Source: Acidobacteriota bacterium
Lineage (GTDB): Bacteria > Acidobacteriota > Thermoanaerobaculia > Multivoradales > Multivoraceae
NCBI GenBank assembly: GCA_003388555.1
Contig: QQVD01000028.1
Span: 1 to 55,297, forward strand
DNA length: 55,297 bases
Direction: 5' to 3'
Shown here in pieces: positions 34,340 to 43,469 of the stretch. The stretch's first letter is position 1. Each line of letters opens with the position of its first letter. The notes beneath the pieces were generated by a model that was not told the DNA's origin, searched no databases, and was given only the letters and a program-made list of their open reading frames with translations. The position numbers were made by a program, and so were the translations under genes.

Positions 34340-35791
34340 ATGAACGCACCCGGCACCTCTCGAGGCACCCCTCCATGGACCCCTCCGATCATCCTTCCAG
34401 CCGCCCCGGGTGCTCGCCGCCGGGCTCGCCGCCGGTTCCTGGCGGCCATCGTCATCCTGGTCGCGCCCCTCGCCTGCGGCGGCGACGCGGCAGAGCCGCC
34501 GGGCGAGGCGCGGGTGCCGGGGCCGGAGGCAGCAGTGTCCTGGAACCGCCAGGTGCTCTCCGTCGCCGAGGCCGAGGACGGCTTCCTGACCCTCAAGGGT
34601 CTGCGCACCGCGGCGATGGTGCACCTGGCGATGCACGACGCCCTGTCGCGCTTCGTCGGGCGATACCCGCCCTATCTCGAGCCCGGCGCCGGCGACACCG
34701 AGCCGCCACACGAGGTCGACCCGCTCACCGCCGCCTCACACGCCGCGTTCACGATCGCGGCCGACCAGTACCCGCAGCAGCGTGAGCTCTTCGAGCAGGA
34801 GCTGCAGCGCTGGCTCGCAGCCGCAACCGCCGCTGGCGCTGGCGCCGACGACGCCGACGCCGAAGCCGGGCTCGAGGCCGCTGCCGAGCTGGGCCGGCGC
34901 ACGGCGCGGGCCGTGCTCGCTGCCCGCCAGGGCGACGGCTGGGACAGCGAAGCGACCTACCGCTTTCATCCGATGGCGCCCGGCGTCTACGCCGAGTTCG
35001 ACGAGCACAGCGGCACTCCCGAGGGCTTCGTCTTCGGCGCCGGCTGGGCGCTGGCGCGGCCGTTCGTGCTGCGTGCCCCGGATCAGTTCCGGTCGCCGCC
35101 GCCGCCGGCGATCGCCAGCGACGCCTACACCGAGGCCTACGACGAGGTGAAGCAGGTCGGCGCCGCCACCAGCAGCGAGCGAACCGACGACCAGGCGCAC
35201 CTGGCGATGTGGTGGAAGGAGTTCGTCGAGAGCTCACACAACCGCCTGGCGCGCGAGCTCGTCACCGAGGAGGAGCTCGACCTGGTCGACGCCACCCGCC
35301 TGTTCGCCCTGCTCGAGATGGCGATCTTCGACGCCTACGTCAACGTGTTCGAGAACAAGTTCCACTTCAACCACTGGCGTCCCTACACCGCCATCCGCTG
35401 GGCCGAGAACGACGGCAACCCGGCGACGGTCGCCGACCCCGAGTGGACCAACCTGCACGACCACACCTACGCGTTTCCGTCGTATCCGTCGGCCCACGGC
35501 ACCGCCTGCGCCGCGGCGATGACCGTGCTGGCCGACACCTTCGGCGAGGACCGCCCCTTCACCATGACCACGCCCGAGGTCGACGCCGCCGGCCCGATGT
35601 CCGGCAAGATCGCCATGGACCCTCCGACACGTTCGTTCGCCAGCTTCTCGGACGCGGCGATGGAGTGCGCGATGTCGCGCCTCTACCTGGGCATCCACTT
35701 CCGCTACGACTCGACGGAAGGCAACCGCCTCGGCAGGCGGATCGGCGAGTACGTGCTGACCCATGGGCTGTCGGCGCAAGACGGCCCGTAG
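34340..35791 (+). CDS. Vanadium-dependent haloperoxidase-type PAP2 lipoprotein
   Basis: A 483-residue protein of the PAP2/vanadium haloperoxidase superfamily. A hydrophobic segment ends with the lipobox LVAPLAC-GG (cysteine near 46). The three active-site motifs are intact: K-x6-RP in NKFHFNHWRP near 344-353, PSAHGTAC (SGH-like) near 388-395, and SRLYLGIHFRYD near 451-462 with the SRx5Hx3D pattern. The fold binds phosphate or vanadate. It could act as a haloperoxidase or an acid phosphatase; the extracytoplasmic location is predicted. The ATG has a GGAGGAC Shine-Dalgarno. Confidence 0.88.
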   Translation: MNAPGTSRGTPPWTPPIILPAAPGARRRARRRFLAAIVILVAPLACGGDAAEPPGEARVPGPEAAVSWNRQVLSVAEAEDGFLTLKGLRTAAMVHLAMHDALSRFVGRYPPYLEPGAGDTEPPHEVDPLTAASHAAFTIAADQYPQQRELFEQELQRWLAAATAAGAGADDADAEAGLEAAAELGRRTARAVLAARQGDGWDSEATYRFHPMAPGVYAEFDEHSGTPEGFVFGAGWALARPFVLRAPDQFRSPPPPAIASDAYTEAYDEVKQVGAATSSERTDDQAHLAMWWKEFVESSHNRLARELVTEEELDLVDATRLFALLEMAIFDAYVNVFENKFHFNHWRPYTAIRWAENDGNPATVADPEWTNLHDHTYAFPSYPSAHGTACAAAMTVLADTFGEDRPFTMTTPEVDAAGPMSGKIAMDPPTRSFASFSDAAMECAMSRLYLGIHFRYDSTEGNRLGRRIGEYVLTHGLSAQDGP

Positions 35792-35877
35792 CAGGCGACG
35801 CCGGTTGCCGACCCGGCCAGCCGAACGGCGGCGGCTCGCCAAGGCCGCAGGCCGCCATCGACATCGGCCTGCTCGCG

Positions 35878-36285
35878 TCAGCCCTTGCGCGACCTGAGCA
35901 GCCGCTCGGCCAGATCGGTCACCACCCACTCCTCGGCGATGCGATCGCCGTCGAAGCGGCTCACCACGAGGTCGCGCCAGACCACCTCGCGCCCCGAGCC
36001 GGGGAAGCCTCCGTAGGCCGCTTGGTGGGCGCCGCGGTGAAGACGCTGCCAGGCGACGCGGTCGTCCCCCTCGAGCAGGATCTCCACGGTCACCTCGAGC
36101 TCGGGAAAGGCCTTGCGCGTTGCCTGCAGGACCTCGCGGATCGCCGCGTGCCCTCCGCGCAGATCCTGGCCGGTCACGTGGGCAACGTAGCCGTCGCTGA
36201 AGAACTGATCGACCGCATCCAGGTCGCCGTCGACCAGGAGGGCGCGGTTCGCCGCCTCGATCGTCTCGCTCTTCGAGCTGCCCAT
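35878..36285 (-). CDS. SnoaL-like ester cyclase family protein
   Basis: A 135-residue NTF2-fold protein: EAANRALLVDGDLDAVDQFFSDGYVAHV, GGHAAIREVLQATRKAFPELEVTVEILLEGDDRVAWQ and a final VVSRFDGDRIAEEWVVTDLAERLLR. The DLRGGHAAIREVL segment and strand order match the ester cyclase/SnoaL-like group. The substrate is unknown. The N terminus MGSSKSETIEAANRALL is well placed. It is convergent with the haloperoxidase-type gene. Confidence 0.82.
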   Translation of the reverse strand: MGSSKSETIEAANRALLVDGDLDAVDQFFSDGYVAHVTGQDLRGGHAAIREVLQATRKAFPELEVTVEILLEGDDRVAWQRLHRGAHQAAYGGFPGSGREVVWRDLVVSRFDGDRIAEEWVVTDLAERLLRSRKG

Positions 36286-36470
36286 CGTCTACCTCCTCTC
36301 CACTGCGTCGACACGAGCCACGCTTCCGCGTGCTCGCCCCACGCCGTCCATCTACAACGCCTCGAAGCGGCGATGGTACGCCGGAAGACCCGTCCGCTTC
36401 GATCCGGTTGCTCCCGAGCTGCCGCGTCTCTACCAGACCCGACCTCGTTCGTCCGCAGCCTGCCGACTCC

Positions 36471-37163
36471 TCAGTCGCCGAGGACCCAGGAGTAGCCGCG
36501 CCGCAGCTGCTCCCTGCCGCCGCTCTCGACGATCTGGCCGTGGGTGACCACGACGCGATCGAAGGGCCACTCGAAGATCCTCTCGAGATCCTCGCGGAAC
36601 GACTTGCGGTCGCGCACCAGCAGCCGCTCGAGCAGTGAGGGTGTCAGCCGGCCGTAGCCGTTGAGCAGCCGGAAGCCGATGCGCGTCAGCAGCGGGCTCT
36701 CGGGGCCGATGTTGAACGCGATGTCGGTGAGGATCAGCGTCGCGCTTGAGCGATGGAAGAACACCACCTCGTTGGCGAACGGGAAACCGCGCACGAAGAC
36801 CTGGTCGAGCTCCTCGGCCCACGACGATTCGGGCTCGCTGCCGAGCACCTCGGTGATGCGCAGGTCCCGGCGCTTCTCCTCCAGACCCGGGGCGACGTAG
36901 AGCGACGCGTCGGGGAAGGCCTCGTGCCACTGACCGATGTAGAGGTGGTGCATCTTGTTCGGCGCCACGAGGTGGGCGACGCGACCCAGCGCCGACACCT
37001 CGGCCACCAGCTCCTGGCGCGCCGGCACCGGCGAGATCAGCACCAGATCGCCTTCAGGCAGCCGCACCGCCGTCATCCGGGTGCCGATCTCGGCGCCGGC
37101 GAAGCGCAACGGCGCGTCGGCGGTGAACAGGTCGTCGGCGATCTTCCTCAGCGACTGGCTCAT
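36471..37163 (-). CDS. DUF4336 family protein
   Basis: A 230-residue soluble protein of DUF4336, a metallo-beta-lactamase-like fold that has lost most of the HxHxDH metal motif. Recognisable segments are LRKIADDLFTADAPLRFAGAEIGTRMTAVRL, VSALGRVAHLVAPNKMHHLYIGQWHEAFPDA, and LEEKRRDLRITEVLG. The ATG at 37163 is preferred over the upstream in-frame start. The role is unknown; it may bind a metal or a metabolite without hydrolysis. Confidence 0.82.
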   Translation of the reverse strand: MSQSLRKIADDLFTADAPLRFAGAEIGTRMTAVRLPEGDLVLISPVPARQELVAEVSALGRVAHLVAPNKMHHLYIGQWHEAFPDASLYVAPGLEEKRRDLRITEVLGSEPESSWAEELDQVFVRGFPFANEVVFFHRSSATLILTDIAFNIGPESPLLTRIGFRLLNGYGRLTPSLLERLLVRDRKSFREDLERIFEWPFDRVVVTHGQIVESGGREQLRRGYSWVLGD

Positions 37164-37203
37164 GAGGCGGCAGTCTGTCACGCCGCCGACGGACCGAGCG
37201 GAC

Positions 37204-37593
37204 TCAGCCTCGGCGCGCCGCGGCGAGCAGATCGTCGTGACGACCGGCGCAGAAGGCCTCGATCAGTCGTGCTGCCTCCGGCATCGAGGGCGACCAGGTC
37301 ACCGTCTGGCTGCGCTTCGCCCGGAAGAGGCCGAGAACGCGGGTCTCGTGGGGGTAGGTGTAGTGGCACTCGAGACCACCGCCCGGCCTCGGGCACAGGT
37401 GCAGGATCCTCCCGTCGTCCGGGAAGACGCCGAAGCCCGGAGGGCAGCACTCGTGCCCCTCGCGCTGCAGCCTGTCCTCGAACTCGAGCTCGCCGGGCCA
37501 GTCGTGGGCATGGAAGGCGTCGACGAGCGCGCCCGGGTCGCCGCAGTGCCCCTCCGTGGAGGAGAAGTCGGCCCGCTGGATCCAGTAGTTCAT
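37204..37593 (-). CDS. Hypothetical protein
   Basis: A 129-residue protein starting MNYWIQRADFSSTEGHCGDPGALVDAF. Two cysteines are adjacent in GHECCPPGFG, with others in HLCPRPGGGLECHYTYPHE. The sequence looks soluble and globular, with no signal peptide. I do not recognise a domain; a metal- or disulfide-containing small protein is possible. It is followed on the same strand by DUF4336. Confidence 0.62.
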   Translation of the reverse strand: MNYWIQRADFSSTEGHCGDPGALVDAFHAHDWPGELEFEDRLQREGHECCPPGFGVFPDDGRILHLCPRPGGGLECHYTYPHETRVLGLFRAKRSQTVTWSPSMPEAARLIEAFCAGRHDDLLAAARRG

Positions 37594-37795
37594 CCGTCCA
37601 ATCCCCAAGGGACGTGTTCGCATCGCGAGAACTGTCGACGAGTTCGCACCCAGCAGCTGCTGACGCGCCAGCCGTGGGACGTAGCGCGGCCGAGAGTATC
37701 GATCGGAAGGCAGGGTCCCGCGCAAGAGGGATCGGCGTCGTGCCGGGCTTCTCCAACCGCTCAGCTTCGTGCGCCTTCGGGCGCTTCGTTCGCCT

Positions 37796-38215
37796 TCATT
37801 CGCCTTCTGAATCATCGGACGCCGGAGGCATCTCGGCGTAGCGCGGCGCCTCGCCGCCGATGTGGTCCCACGGCGCCCGCGAGTCGACGAAGAGATGCAG
37901 CTCGATCTCGACGCCCGGATCGCCGTCGACCGTGCCCAGCGTCACGCCGTGCACCGCACCCTGGCCGGTGCCGCACAGCGTCGAGCCACAGTTCCGGCAG
38001 AAGCAGAGCCCCCAGCCCGGAGCGGTCTCGTGCCGACTCAGCTCGTCCTCCCCCGCCGTCCACTGGAAGGAGCCCGGCTCCACCTCCGAGTAGGCCGAGC
38101 CGCTGCCGCTGAACGCCTTGCGGCAGCGCGAGCAGTGGCAGCTGCGGCCGGGGCCGAGCGGCCGATCGATCGCGTAACGCACCCGTCCACAGAAACAGCC
38201 GCCGGTCAGTGTCAT
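37796..38215 (-). CDS. GFA family protein
   Basis: A 139-residue protein of the glutathione-dependent formaldehyde-activating (GFA/Mss4-like) fold. The zinc ligands are seen in GGCFCGRVRY (C7, C9), SCHCSRCRKAF (C26-C31) and LCFCRNCGSTLCG (about 71-80), and the C-terminal half has LHLFVDSRAPW. Such proteins act on glutathione adducts or are of unknown function. The ATG at 38215 gives the standard length. It is 56 bases downstream of the chromate transporter. Confidence 0.9.
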   Translation of the reverse strand: MTLTGGCFCGRVRYAIDRPLGPGRSCHCSRCRKAFSGSGSAYSEVEPGSFQWTAGEDELSRHETAPGWGLCFCRNCGSTLCGTGQGAVHGVTLGTVDGDPGVEIELHLFVDSRAPWDHIGGEAPRYAEMPPASDDSEGE

Positions 38216-38271
38216 GTCCGCTCCTTCGCTGGGTTCCATCCGGGTGGAGGGATTTCGGGCCTCAGCCGCGG

Positions 38272-39672
38272 TCAGGAACCGATCGTCAGCCCGTGGACGA
38301 CGCCGAGCAGGGCGCAGATCCCGAGGGTAGCGAACATCCCCCAGCGCAGCCGGAAGAGCGCCAGGAAGGCCACCGCGGCGATCGCCGACGCCGCCGGATC
38401 GACGGTCGAGAGCACCGGCACCGTCATGTCGAACGGCGCGCCGAGCTGACGGGTCTCCTGGAAAAGGGTGTGGATCCCGAACCAGAGCGCCAGATTGAGC
38501 ACCACTCCGACCACCGCCGCGGTGATCGTCGACAGCGCCGCGGTCAGCGCCCGGCGACCGCGCAGGTACTCGATGTACGGCGCGCCGGCGAAGATCCAGA
38601 GGAAACACGGGGCGAAGGTGACCCAGGTGGTCACCAGCGAGCCGAGCACTCCGGCGACGAGGGGATCGAGTGCGCCAGGGTTGCGGTGGGCGCCGAGGAA
38701 GCCGACGAACTGCACCACCTGGATCAGCGGACCCGGGGTGGTCTCCGCCATGGCGAGCCCGTCGAGCATCTCGCCCGGCTGCAGCCAGGCGTACACCTCG
38801 ACCGCCTGCTGGGCGATGTAGGCGAGCACCGCGTAGGCGCCGCCGAAGGTGACCACCGCCGTCTTGCTGAAGAACAGGCCTTCCTCGACAAAGACGCTCT
38901 CCGGCCCGAAAGACGCCGCCAGCAGCCCCACCGGAATCCACCAGATCGCCAGCCAGAGCACCACCGTCGAGACGGTGCGCCACGCTGGCGGCCGCGCGCC
39001 GGCCGCGTCGTCGTCGTGGAACAGGCTGCCCTCAGGCGTCGCGGCGGGATCCGCCGGCGGCCGGATCACCATCAGGCGCTCGCCCAGGAAGCGTTGGCCG
39101 ACCAGACCCGCCACCAGGGCCAGGGCGACGATCCAGGGGAACGGAACACCGAAGACGAAGATCGCGACGAAGGCGACCACCGCGACGGTCACCATGAAGC
39201 CGCCGTGCAGCGCCCGGCGCCCGATCTTCAGCAGCGCCTCGAGCACGATCGCCAGCACCGCCGGCTTGAGGCCGTAGAAGACCGCCGCGACCACCGCCAC
39301 CTCACCGAAACCGACGTAGAGCACGCTGAGCGCCAGGATCGAGAGGAACCCGGGCAGCACGAACAGGCTCCCCGCGGTCAGCCCTCCGCGCCAGCCGTGC
39401 AGCATCCAGCCTGCGTAGGTGGCGAGCTGCTGCGCCTCCGGCCCCGGCAGCAGCATCGTGTAGCTCATCGCGTGCAGGAAGCGCCGCTGGCTGAACCAGC
39501 GCTTCTCGTCGACGAAGATCCGCTGCATCACCGCGATCTGCCCCGCCGGCCCGCCGAAGCTCAGGATGGCGACGCGCACGAAGACGCGCAGCGCCTCGGC
39601 GAAGGAGACCTCATGGCCGACCCGCCCTGGTGGCGGCGCTTCGGTGGCAGCGGGTGTCGGGTCGTCGGCCAC
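38272..39672 (-). CDS. chrA: Chromate transporter, two-domain ChrA
   Basis: A 466-residue membrane protein of the CHR family (chromate-ion efflux). It contains two tandem CHR domains: the first has LSFGGPAGQIAVMQ and MLLPGPEAQQLATYAG; the second has VTFGGAYAVLAYIAQQAV and TTPGPLIQVVQFVGF. About 12 transmembrane helices are predicted in total. This is the usual bidomain length. It exports chromate using the proton gradient and confers resistance. The following GFA-like gene may be cotranscribed. Confidence 0.92.
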   Translation of the reverse strand: MADDPTPAATEAPPPGRVGHEVSFAEALRVFVRVAILSFGGPAGQIAVMQRIFVDEKRWFSQRRFLHAMSYTMLLPGPEAQQLATYAGWMLHGWRGGLTAGSLFVLPGFLSILALSVLYVGFGEVAVVAAVFYGLKPAVLAIVLEALLKIGRRALHGGFMVTVAVVAFVAIFVFGVPFPWIVALALVAGLVGQRFLGERLMVIRPPADPAATPEGSLFHDDDAAGARPPAWRTVSTVVLWLAIWWIPVGLLAASFGPESVFVEEGLFFSKTAVVTFGGAYAVLAYIAQQAVEVYAWLQPGEMLDGLAMAETTPGPLIQVVQFVGFLGAHRNPGALDPLVAGVLGSLVTTWVTFAPCFLWIFAGAPYIEYLRGRRALTAALSTITAAVVGVVLNLALWFGIHTLFQETRQLGAPFDMTVPVLSTVDPAASAIAAVAFLALFRLRWGMFATLGICALLGVVHGLTIGS

Positions 39673-39743
39673 TTCCGTCGTCTCGTTGCAGAGGATCTAC
39701 GGCGCAAAGGCAGCGGAGTCGGGCCAGGCGCTCGTCGCAGCGC

Positions 39744-40157
39744 TCATCCGCTCGAATCGGCCACCGCGTCGTAGCCCGCCTCGGTGAATTCGATGACGCA
39801 CAGCCCGTTGCCGAACGGATCGGCGAGCTGCGCGATGGTCCCCCAGGAGTGCGACGCCGGATCCGATTCGACGCGGGCGCCGGCCCGACGCGCGCGCTCC
39901 ACGGCCGCCGCCACGTCGGTCACGGCGAGGTCGAGGTGCACCGGCGTCCAGTGCCGCTCGTAGCGCCGCACGTCGGCGCCCCCTTCGAAGGGAGCGGTGC
40001 CGGCCGCCTTGGCGAGCAGGTAGACGCGGCAGTCGCCGCAGCGCATCTCCGCGACCCTCCCACCCAGCGTCCGCAGGTGCTCGAAACCGAGACCGGTGGA
40101 GTAGAACTCGATCCCGGCCTCGAGCTCGGGAACGTCGATGTTGACCAGGATCTCCAT
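39744..40157 (-). CDS. VOC/glyoxalase-bleomycin resistance-type protein
   Basis: A 137-residue VOC-fold protein: EILVNIDVPELEAGIEFYSTGLGFEHLRTLGG, then HWTPVHLDLAVTDVAAAVERARRAGARV and DPFGNGLCVIEF. The metal ligands of glyoxalase I are not all evident, so the activity is unknown; the family includes dioxygenases, epimerases and antibiotic-binding proteins. The ATG start is the obvious one. Confidence 0.85.
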   Translation of the reverse strand: MEILVNIDVPELEAGIEFYSTGLGFEHLRTLGGRVAEMRCGDCRVYLLAKAAGTAPFEGGADVRRYERHWTPVHLDLAVTDVAAAVERARRAGARVESDPASHSWGTIAQLADPFGNGLCVIEFTEAGYDAVADSSG

Positions 40158-40697
40158 CTTCAGGTGTTCTCCGCTGAATGATTCCGTGCCGCGGATCCTG
40201 GCTCAGCCGACGGGGCCAGAACCAGCCCGGCCGATCACCAACAGGTGTTGTCGAACGGAGCGACCGCGTCGAATGTACGCGCGCCCACTCTCGTCGCGAG
40301 CGCGAAGTCTCGGCTCCACGACAGGCGTGGAGCCGAGGCCGATCCGGTAGCGTCATGGATCCCGCCGATCGACGAGCAGCCCGGATGGCCGTCACGGCTC
40401 GCAGAAACCGACAGCGGCAGTCGACGGGGAGACTCCCCAGCACGACACTCCGGGCGAGGACACGGAGCCCACGCGTCACCCGTGACCGTCCCTGAGTCGG
40501 GTGAACGTGCCTGCCTCGAAACCGGCGTCGCGGCCCTTCTCCTCCATGCGATAGCTGAAGCGTTTACCCGCAGCCATCGTGTCCTGGAACGCAATCTCCG
40601 CCACGCGACGGCGTATCCAGGGAAAGCGAATCGTCCTCGTTTTCACCTCTCGCCCACGACCCGAGCCCGGGCCGCTGCCACTCCGAGCCACCACCAG
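40158..40697. other. 540-base intergenic region with a strong hairpin
   Basis: The region between the VOC gene (leftward) and the exported gene (rightward). It contains a 12-bp perfect inverted repeat at 40309-40337 (separate entry). Promoters for both genes should lie here; I see no clear hexamers. A short leftward reading near 40476-40640 (ending GTFTRLRDGHG) looks protein-like but has no start or homologue I recognise. Confidence 0.5.
40309..40337. terminator. Perfect 12-bp stem hairpin
   Basis: CTCGGCTCCACG and its perfect reverse complement CGTGGAGCCGAG are separated by ACAGG (5 bases). No U-tract follows on either side. It may be a terminator, an RNA stability element, or part of a small RNA or operator. 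Confidence 0.5.
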
Positions 40698-41174
40698 ATG
40701 ACCCGCCACCAACGCCTCGTCACGGCCTGCACGATCGCCTCCGGCCTCGTGCTCGCCACGATCACGGTCGTGGTCGCCGCCAACTGGGAAGCGGCGTTCG
40801 CGCACTTCGGCGACGTCGTGGCGACGCAGACCGCGAGAGCCGACGCCAGGCTCTTCCGCCTCGGCGAGGTGATGTCGATCCGCTCGCAGCTCGAGGCGCA
40901 CTACGGCGCGTCGGCGGAGGTGACCTACGACACCGACACCGGCCCCCGCATTCTGGTCCTGGATCTCGCCCTCGACCTCCCGCCGGAGCCGCCGGGTGAC
41001 ATCGCCGGGATGCGAGCTCGCGAGGTCGCCCTGTTCGCGGTGGCGAGCACCGAGAAGTCCGATCAGATCGATATCGTGCGGGTCCGCTTGCCGGGGCCGT
41101 CCGGCGACTTGCAGTCGTTCGACTTCGAGATCGGCGACCTGCGCTCGACGACCGCTGCCTCGACACCGGGTTGA
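40698..41174 (+). CDS. Exported or membrane-anchored protein of unknown function
   Basis: A 158-residue protein with an N-terminal hydrophobic segment (TIASGLVLATITVVVAANW), likely an anchor because no cleavage site is evident. The soluble part has RLGEVMSIRSQLEAHYGASAEVTYDTDTG and PGDIAGMRAREVALFAVASTEKSDQIDIVRVRL with an alternating alpha/beta pattern. No domain is recognised. It is convergent with the membrane protein gene at 41280. Confidence 0.65.
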   Translation: MTRHQRLVTACTIASGLVLATITVVVAANWEAAFAHFGDVVATQTARADARLFRLGEVMSIRSQLEAHYGASAEVTYDTDTGPRILVLDLALDLPPEPPGDIAGMRAREVALFAVASTEKSDQIDIVRVRLPGPSGDLQSFDFEIGDLRSTTAASTPG

Positions 41175-41279
41175 CCGGCGGCGGAACCGCGCGGCGTCGG
41201 ACCGCGTTGGCACCGGCACGTCCCACGGTGCACAGGAACCCTCGCCCGCGAGGCGAGACTCGGGTGGGCTGGCGACGCG

Positions 41280-41645
41280 TCAGACCCCCCATCGCGGAGC
41301 CAGCAGCAAGAGGCCGATCGCCAGCTCGAAGACGATCCCGCCGAGGTTCTTCGTGTCGACGTTGCGGTCGACGAGCACCGACCAGCCACGGCCGACCGCC
41401 GCTCCGACCCACGCGACGCCGGCCACCGTGAACACGGTCGGCGACTGCGCGAGCAGGCACCACAGCCCCAGAGCCGCGAAGAGCCCGCCATAGGTGGCGC
41501 GGATCTCCGAGGTGCCGTTGGGACCGTCTGGAGCCAGGCTGGTGAAGGCGGCGGCGCGCGTCGGCGCGAAGAGGCCGAGAGCACCGAGGGCGGTCGTCGC
41601 CACGGCTCCGAGGTTGGCGAGGATCAGGTTCCAGTCGAGCTGCAT
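41280..41645 (-). CDS. DUF4345-like membrane protein
   Basis: A 121-residue polytopic protein with about four transmembrane helices. Segments NLGAVATTALGALGLFAP and SEIRATYGGLFAALGLWCLLA are typical of DUF4345, as is the GRGWSVLVDRN turn with a following helix ELAIGLLLLAP. The function is unknown. Length and helix order fit the family. Confidence 0.75.
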   Translation of the reverse strand: MQLDWNLILANLGAVATTALGALGLFAPTRAAAFTSLAPDGPNGTSEIRATYGGLFAALGLWCLLAQSPTVFTVAGVAWVGAAVGRGWSVLVDRNVDTKNLGGIVFELAIGLLLLAPRWGV

Positions 41646-41781
41646 GCGTGACCTCCTGCGGTCGGCGGGTTAGCGGGTAGGTGGGGCCCCGAGCGGCTAC
41701 GACCCCCGTCCCCCGCCCGGTGCAGGTCCGTCGGGCGGTGACGGCCACGGCGCCGATCGCGGACTTCGGCCTTGAGTCGTC

Positions 41782-42759
41782 TCATTCGGTGCTCGTGCGT
41801 CCGGGAGCCAGATCGGCTTCACCGGGCTGCTGCCGCGGACTCTGGTTCCCGGCGCCCCGACCAGCTCGGCCAGCTTCTCCGTCCCCTTCTCGGGCCTCTT
41901 CTCGAAAGTCCTCCCCGAGAACCGCGTACTCGACGCTGCCCTTGCCCTTCTTCTTGACCTCGTACATCAGTGCGTCGGCCGCCGCCAGCGCCGCTTCGGC
42001 GGAAACCGGGAAGTCTTCGAGTGTGATCACGCCGACGCTGCAGTCGACCCCGAAGCCACTGCTGCGCAGGGCGGCCCGCAGCTCCCCGGCGACACTGGCG
42101 ATCACCTCCCGTCCGGCACCGCTGCTGGTGTTGGGCAGCAGCACGGCGAACTCGTCCCCACCGAGACGAGCCACGGTGTCGGCGCGGCGCACCCTGCTCC
42201 GCATCACGTCGGCCGCGATGCGCAGCACCCGGTCTCCCACAGCGTGGCCCTGCTCGTCGTTGACACGCTTGAAGTCGTCCAGATCGATGTAGGCGAGCAC
42301 CACCGGCTGCAGGCTCCGTTCGGCGAGCGCCAGGTCGTGCTCGAAACGGGCTTCGAACGCGCGCCGGGTCAGCAGCCCGGTCAGACCGTCGGTCCGCGCC
42401 AGTGCCTGCTGTTTCGAAAGGCTCGCGCGCAGGGCCGAGACCAGGAGGCTGCTGACGAGGAAGAAGCCGAGCCTGATCAGCGCGTTCCAGCCCTGGAAGG
42501 CCGGGTGCGAGTAGTCGTGGCCGGTGTCGGCGAGGAACCAGACGATGCAGCTGGCCACCGCGACTCCGACGCCCGCCGAGCGCCCGACGTACCAAGCGGC
42601 TGCCGAAACGGGCGCGATGTAGAAGAGGCCGAGCGAGAGCTCGTAGCCGGTGAGGTAGTCGATGCAGCCGATGAGCGCCGCCACGACCACGGTGACCACG
42701 ACGAGCCCGGGACTGGATCGTCCCGACAGCCAACGATCGATCTTGCTGACGAGTCTCAT
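41782..42759 (-). CDS. GGDEF diguanylate cyclase, membrane-bound
   Basis: A 325-residue protein. The N-terminal 120 residues contain several transmembrane helices (VTVVVAALIGCIDYL, LGLFYIAPVSAAAWYVG and GVGVAVASCIVWFLADTG) of a MASE-like sensor. The GGDEF domain begins near 140: LTGLLTRRAFEARFEHD, and the signature RLGGDEFAVLLPN near 197-209 is canonical. An I-site RRAD lies upstream of the GGDEF, so product feedback inhibition is expected. It synthesises c-di-GMP. Residues after about 300 are a Gly/Arg-rich tail. Confidence 0.92.
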   Translation of the reverse strand: MRLVSKIDRWLSGRSSPGLVVVTVVVAALIGCIDYLTGYELSLGLFYIAPVSAAAWYVGRSAGVGVAVASCIVWFLADTGHDYSHPAFQGWNALIRLGFFLVSSLLVSALRASLSKQQALARTDGLTGLLTRRAFEARFEHDLALAERSLQPVVLAYIDLDDFKRVNDEQGHAVGDRVLRIAADVMRSRVRRADTVARLGGDEFAVLLPNTSSGAGREVIASVAGELRAALRSSGFGVDCSVGVITLEDFPVSAEAALAAADALMYEVKKKGKGSVEYAVLGEDFREEAREGDGEAGRAGRGAGNQSPRQQPGEADLAPGRTSTE

Positions 42760-42849
42760 CGGGTGCGCAGTGGAGCCGTCTCCCTCCGTGCCTTCGGCGG
42801 CTCCTCTACCGGGAAGATCGTCCTCGCGGCACGCCGTGGCGCTGCTGGA

Positions 42850-43275
42850 TCATGGATGACCGAAGAAGTCGTCGACGTGGTAACCGCCCTCGTCCGAGCG
42901 CACCTTCGGATTGAAGAACGACCGCCGCCGCTCCGCCTCCGTCTCGAGACCGAAGGCGTCGAACACCTCCGCGATGCGCTGGAGATGCACCTCGAGGGCG
43001 GCGCGCACCCTCTCGTTGCCCTCCGGCGAGAACATGCCGAGCTCCGTCGGCACCTGGTAGCCGGGCTCGGCCTTCACCACCCGGCGGTCGGCCGCCTCGT
43101 GGATCCGTTCGCGCACGTCGGTGTCGAAGAGCTCGTCGTGCTCGTCGGCGATGTGGCCGAGCTCCTCGAGCAGAGCCGCCATCGACGACCAGCCGATCGG
43201 CCGTGTCGCCTCACTCTCCGCCTCCCGCTCAGGGGTCCTCGGCTCGAGGCCGAGCAGTTTCCGCAGCCAGCGCAT
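42850..43275 (-). CDS. Hypothetical soluble protein
   Basis: A 141-residue acidic protein, MRWLRKLLGLEPRTPERE... with helix-rich sequence LLEELGHIADEHDELFDTDVRERIHEAADRRVV and VRAALEVHLQRIAEVFDAFGLETEAERRRSFF. No signal peptide or transmembrane helix; no family recognised. Its end is rich in glycine and aspartate (RSDEGGYHVDDFFGHP). Confidence 0.6.
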   Translation of the reverse strand: MRWLRKLLGLEPRTPEREAESEATRPIGWSSMAALLEELGHIADEHDELFDTDVRERIHEAADRRVVKAEPGYQVPTELGMFSPEGNERVRAALEVHLQRIAEVFDAFGLETEAERRRSFFNPKVRSDEGGYHVDDFFGHP

Positions 43276-43469
43276 GGCGTCTCTCCCTTCTCGATCGACT
43301 GGGGCAGCACGGTGATCCGAGCGATGCTACACAGCCCCTCGCCGTCGACCTCCGCCACGGCGCCGGCTCGCAAAGCCTCCCTGCACCCTCCCTGCACCTC
43401 TAGGAGCCGGCGTCAGGGGCGGAGCCGAGCTGCTGCTGCGTGGTCGAAATCAGCCCACTGCCTCTCGCC

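Noticed and set aside
40476-40640. Short leftward coding piece ending RDGHG
   Set aside because: The sequence looks protein-like but has no start, ribosome-binding site or recognised family; I could not support it as a gene.
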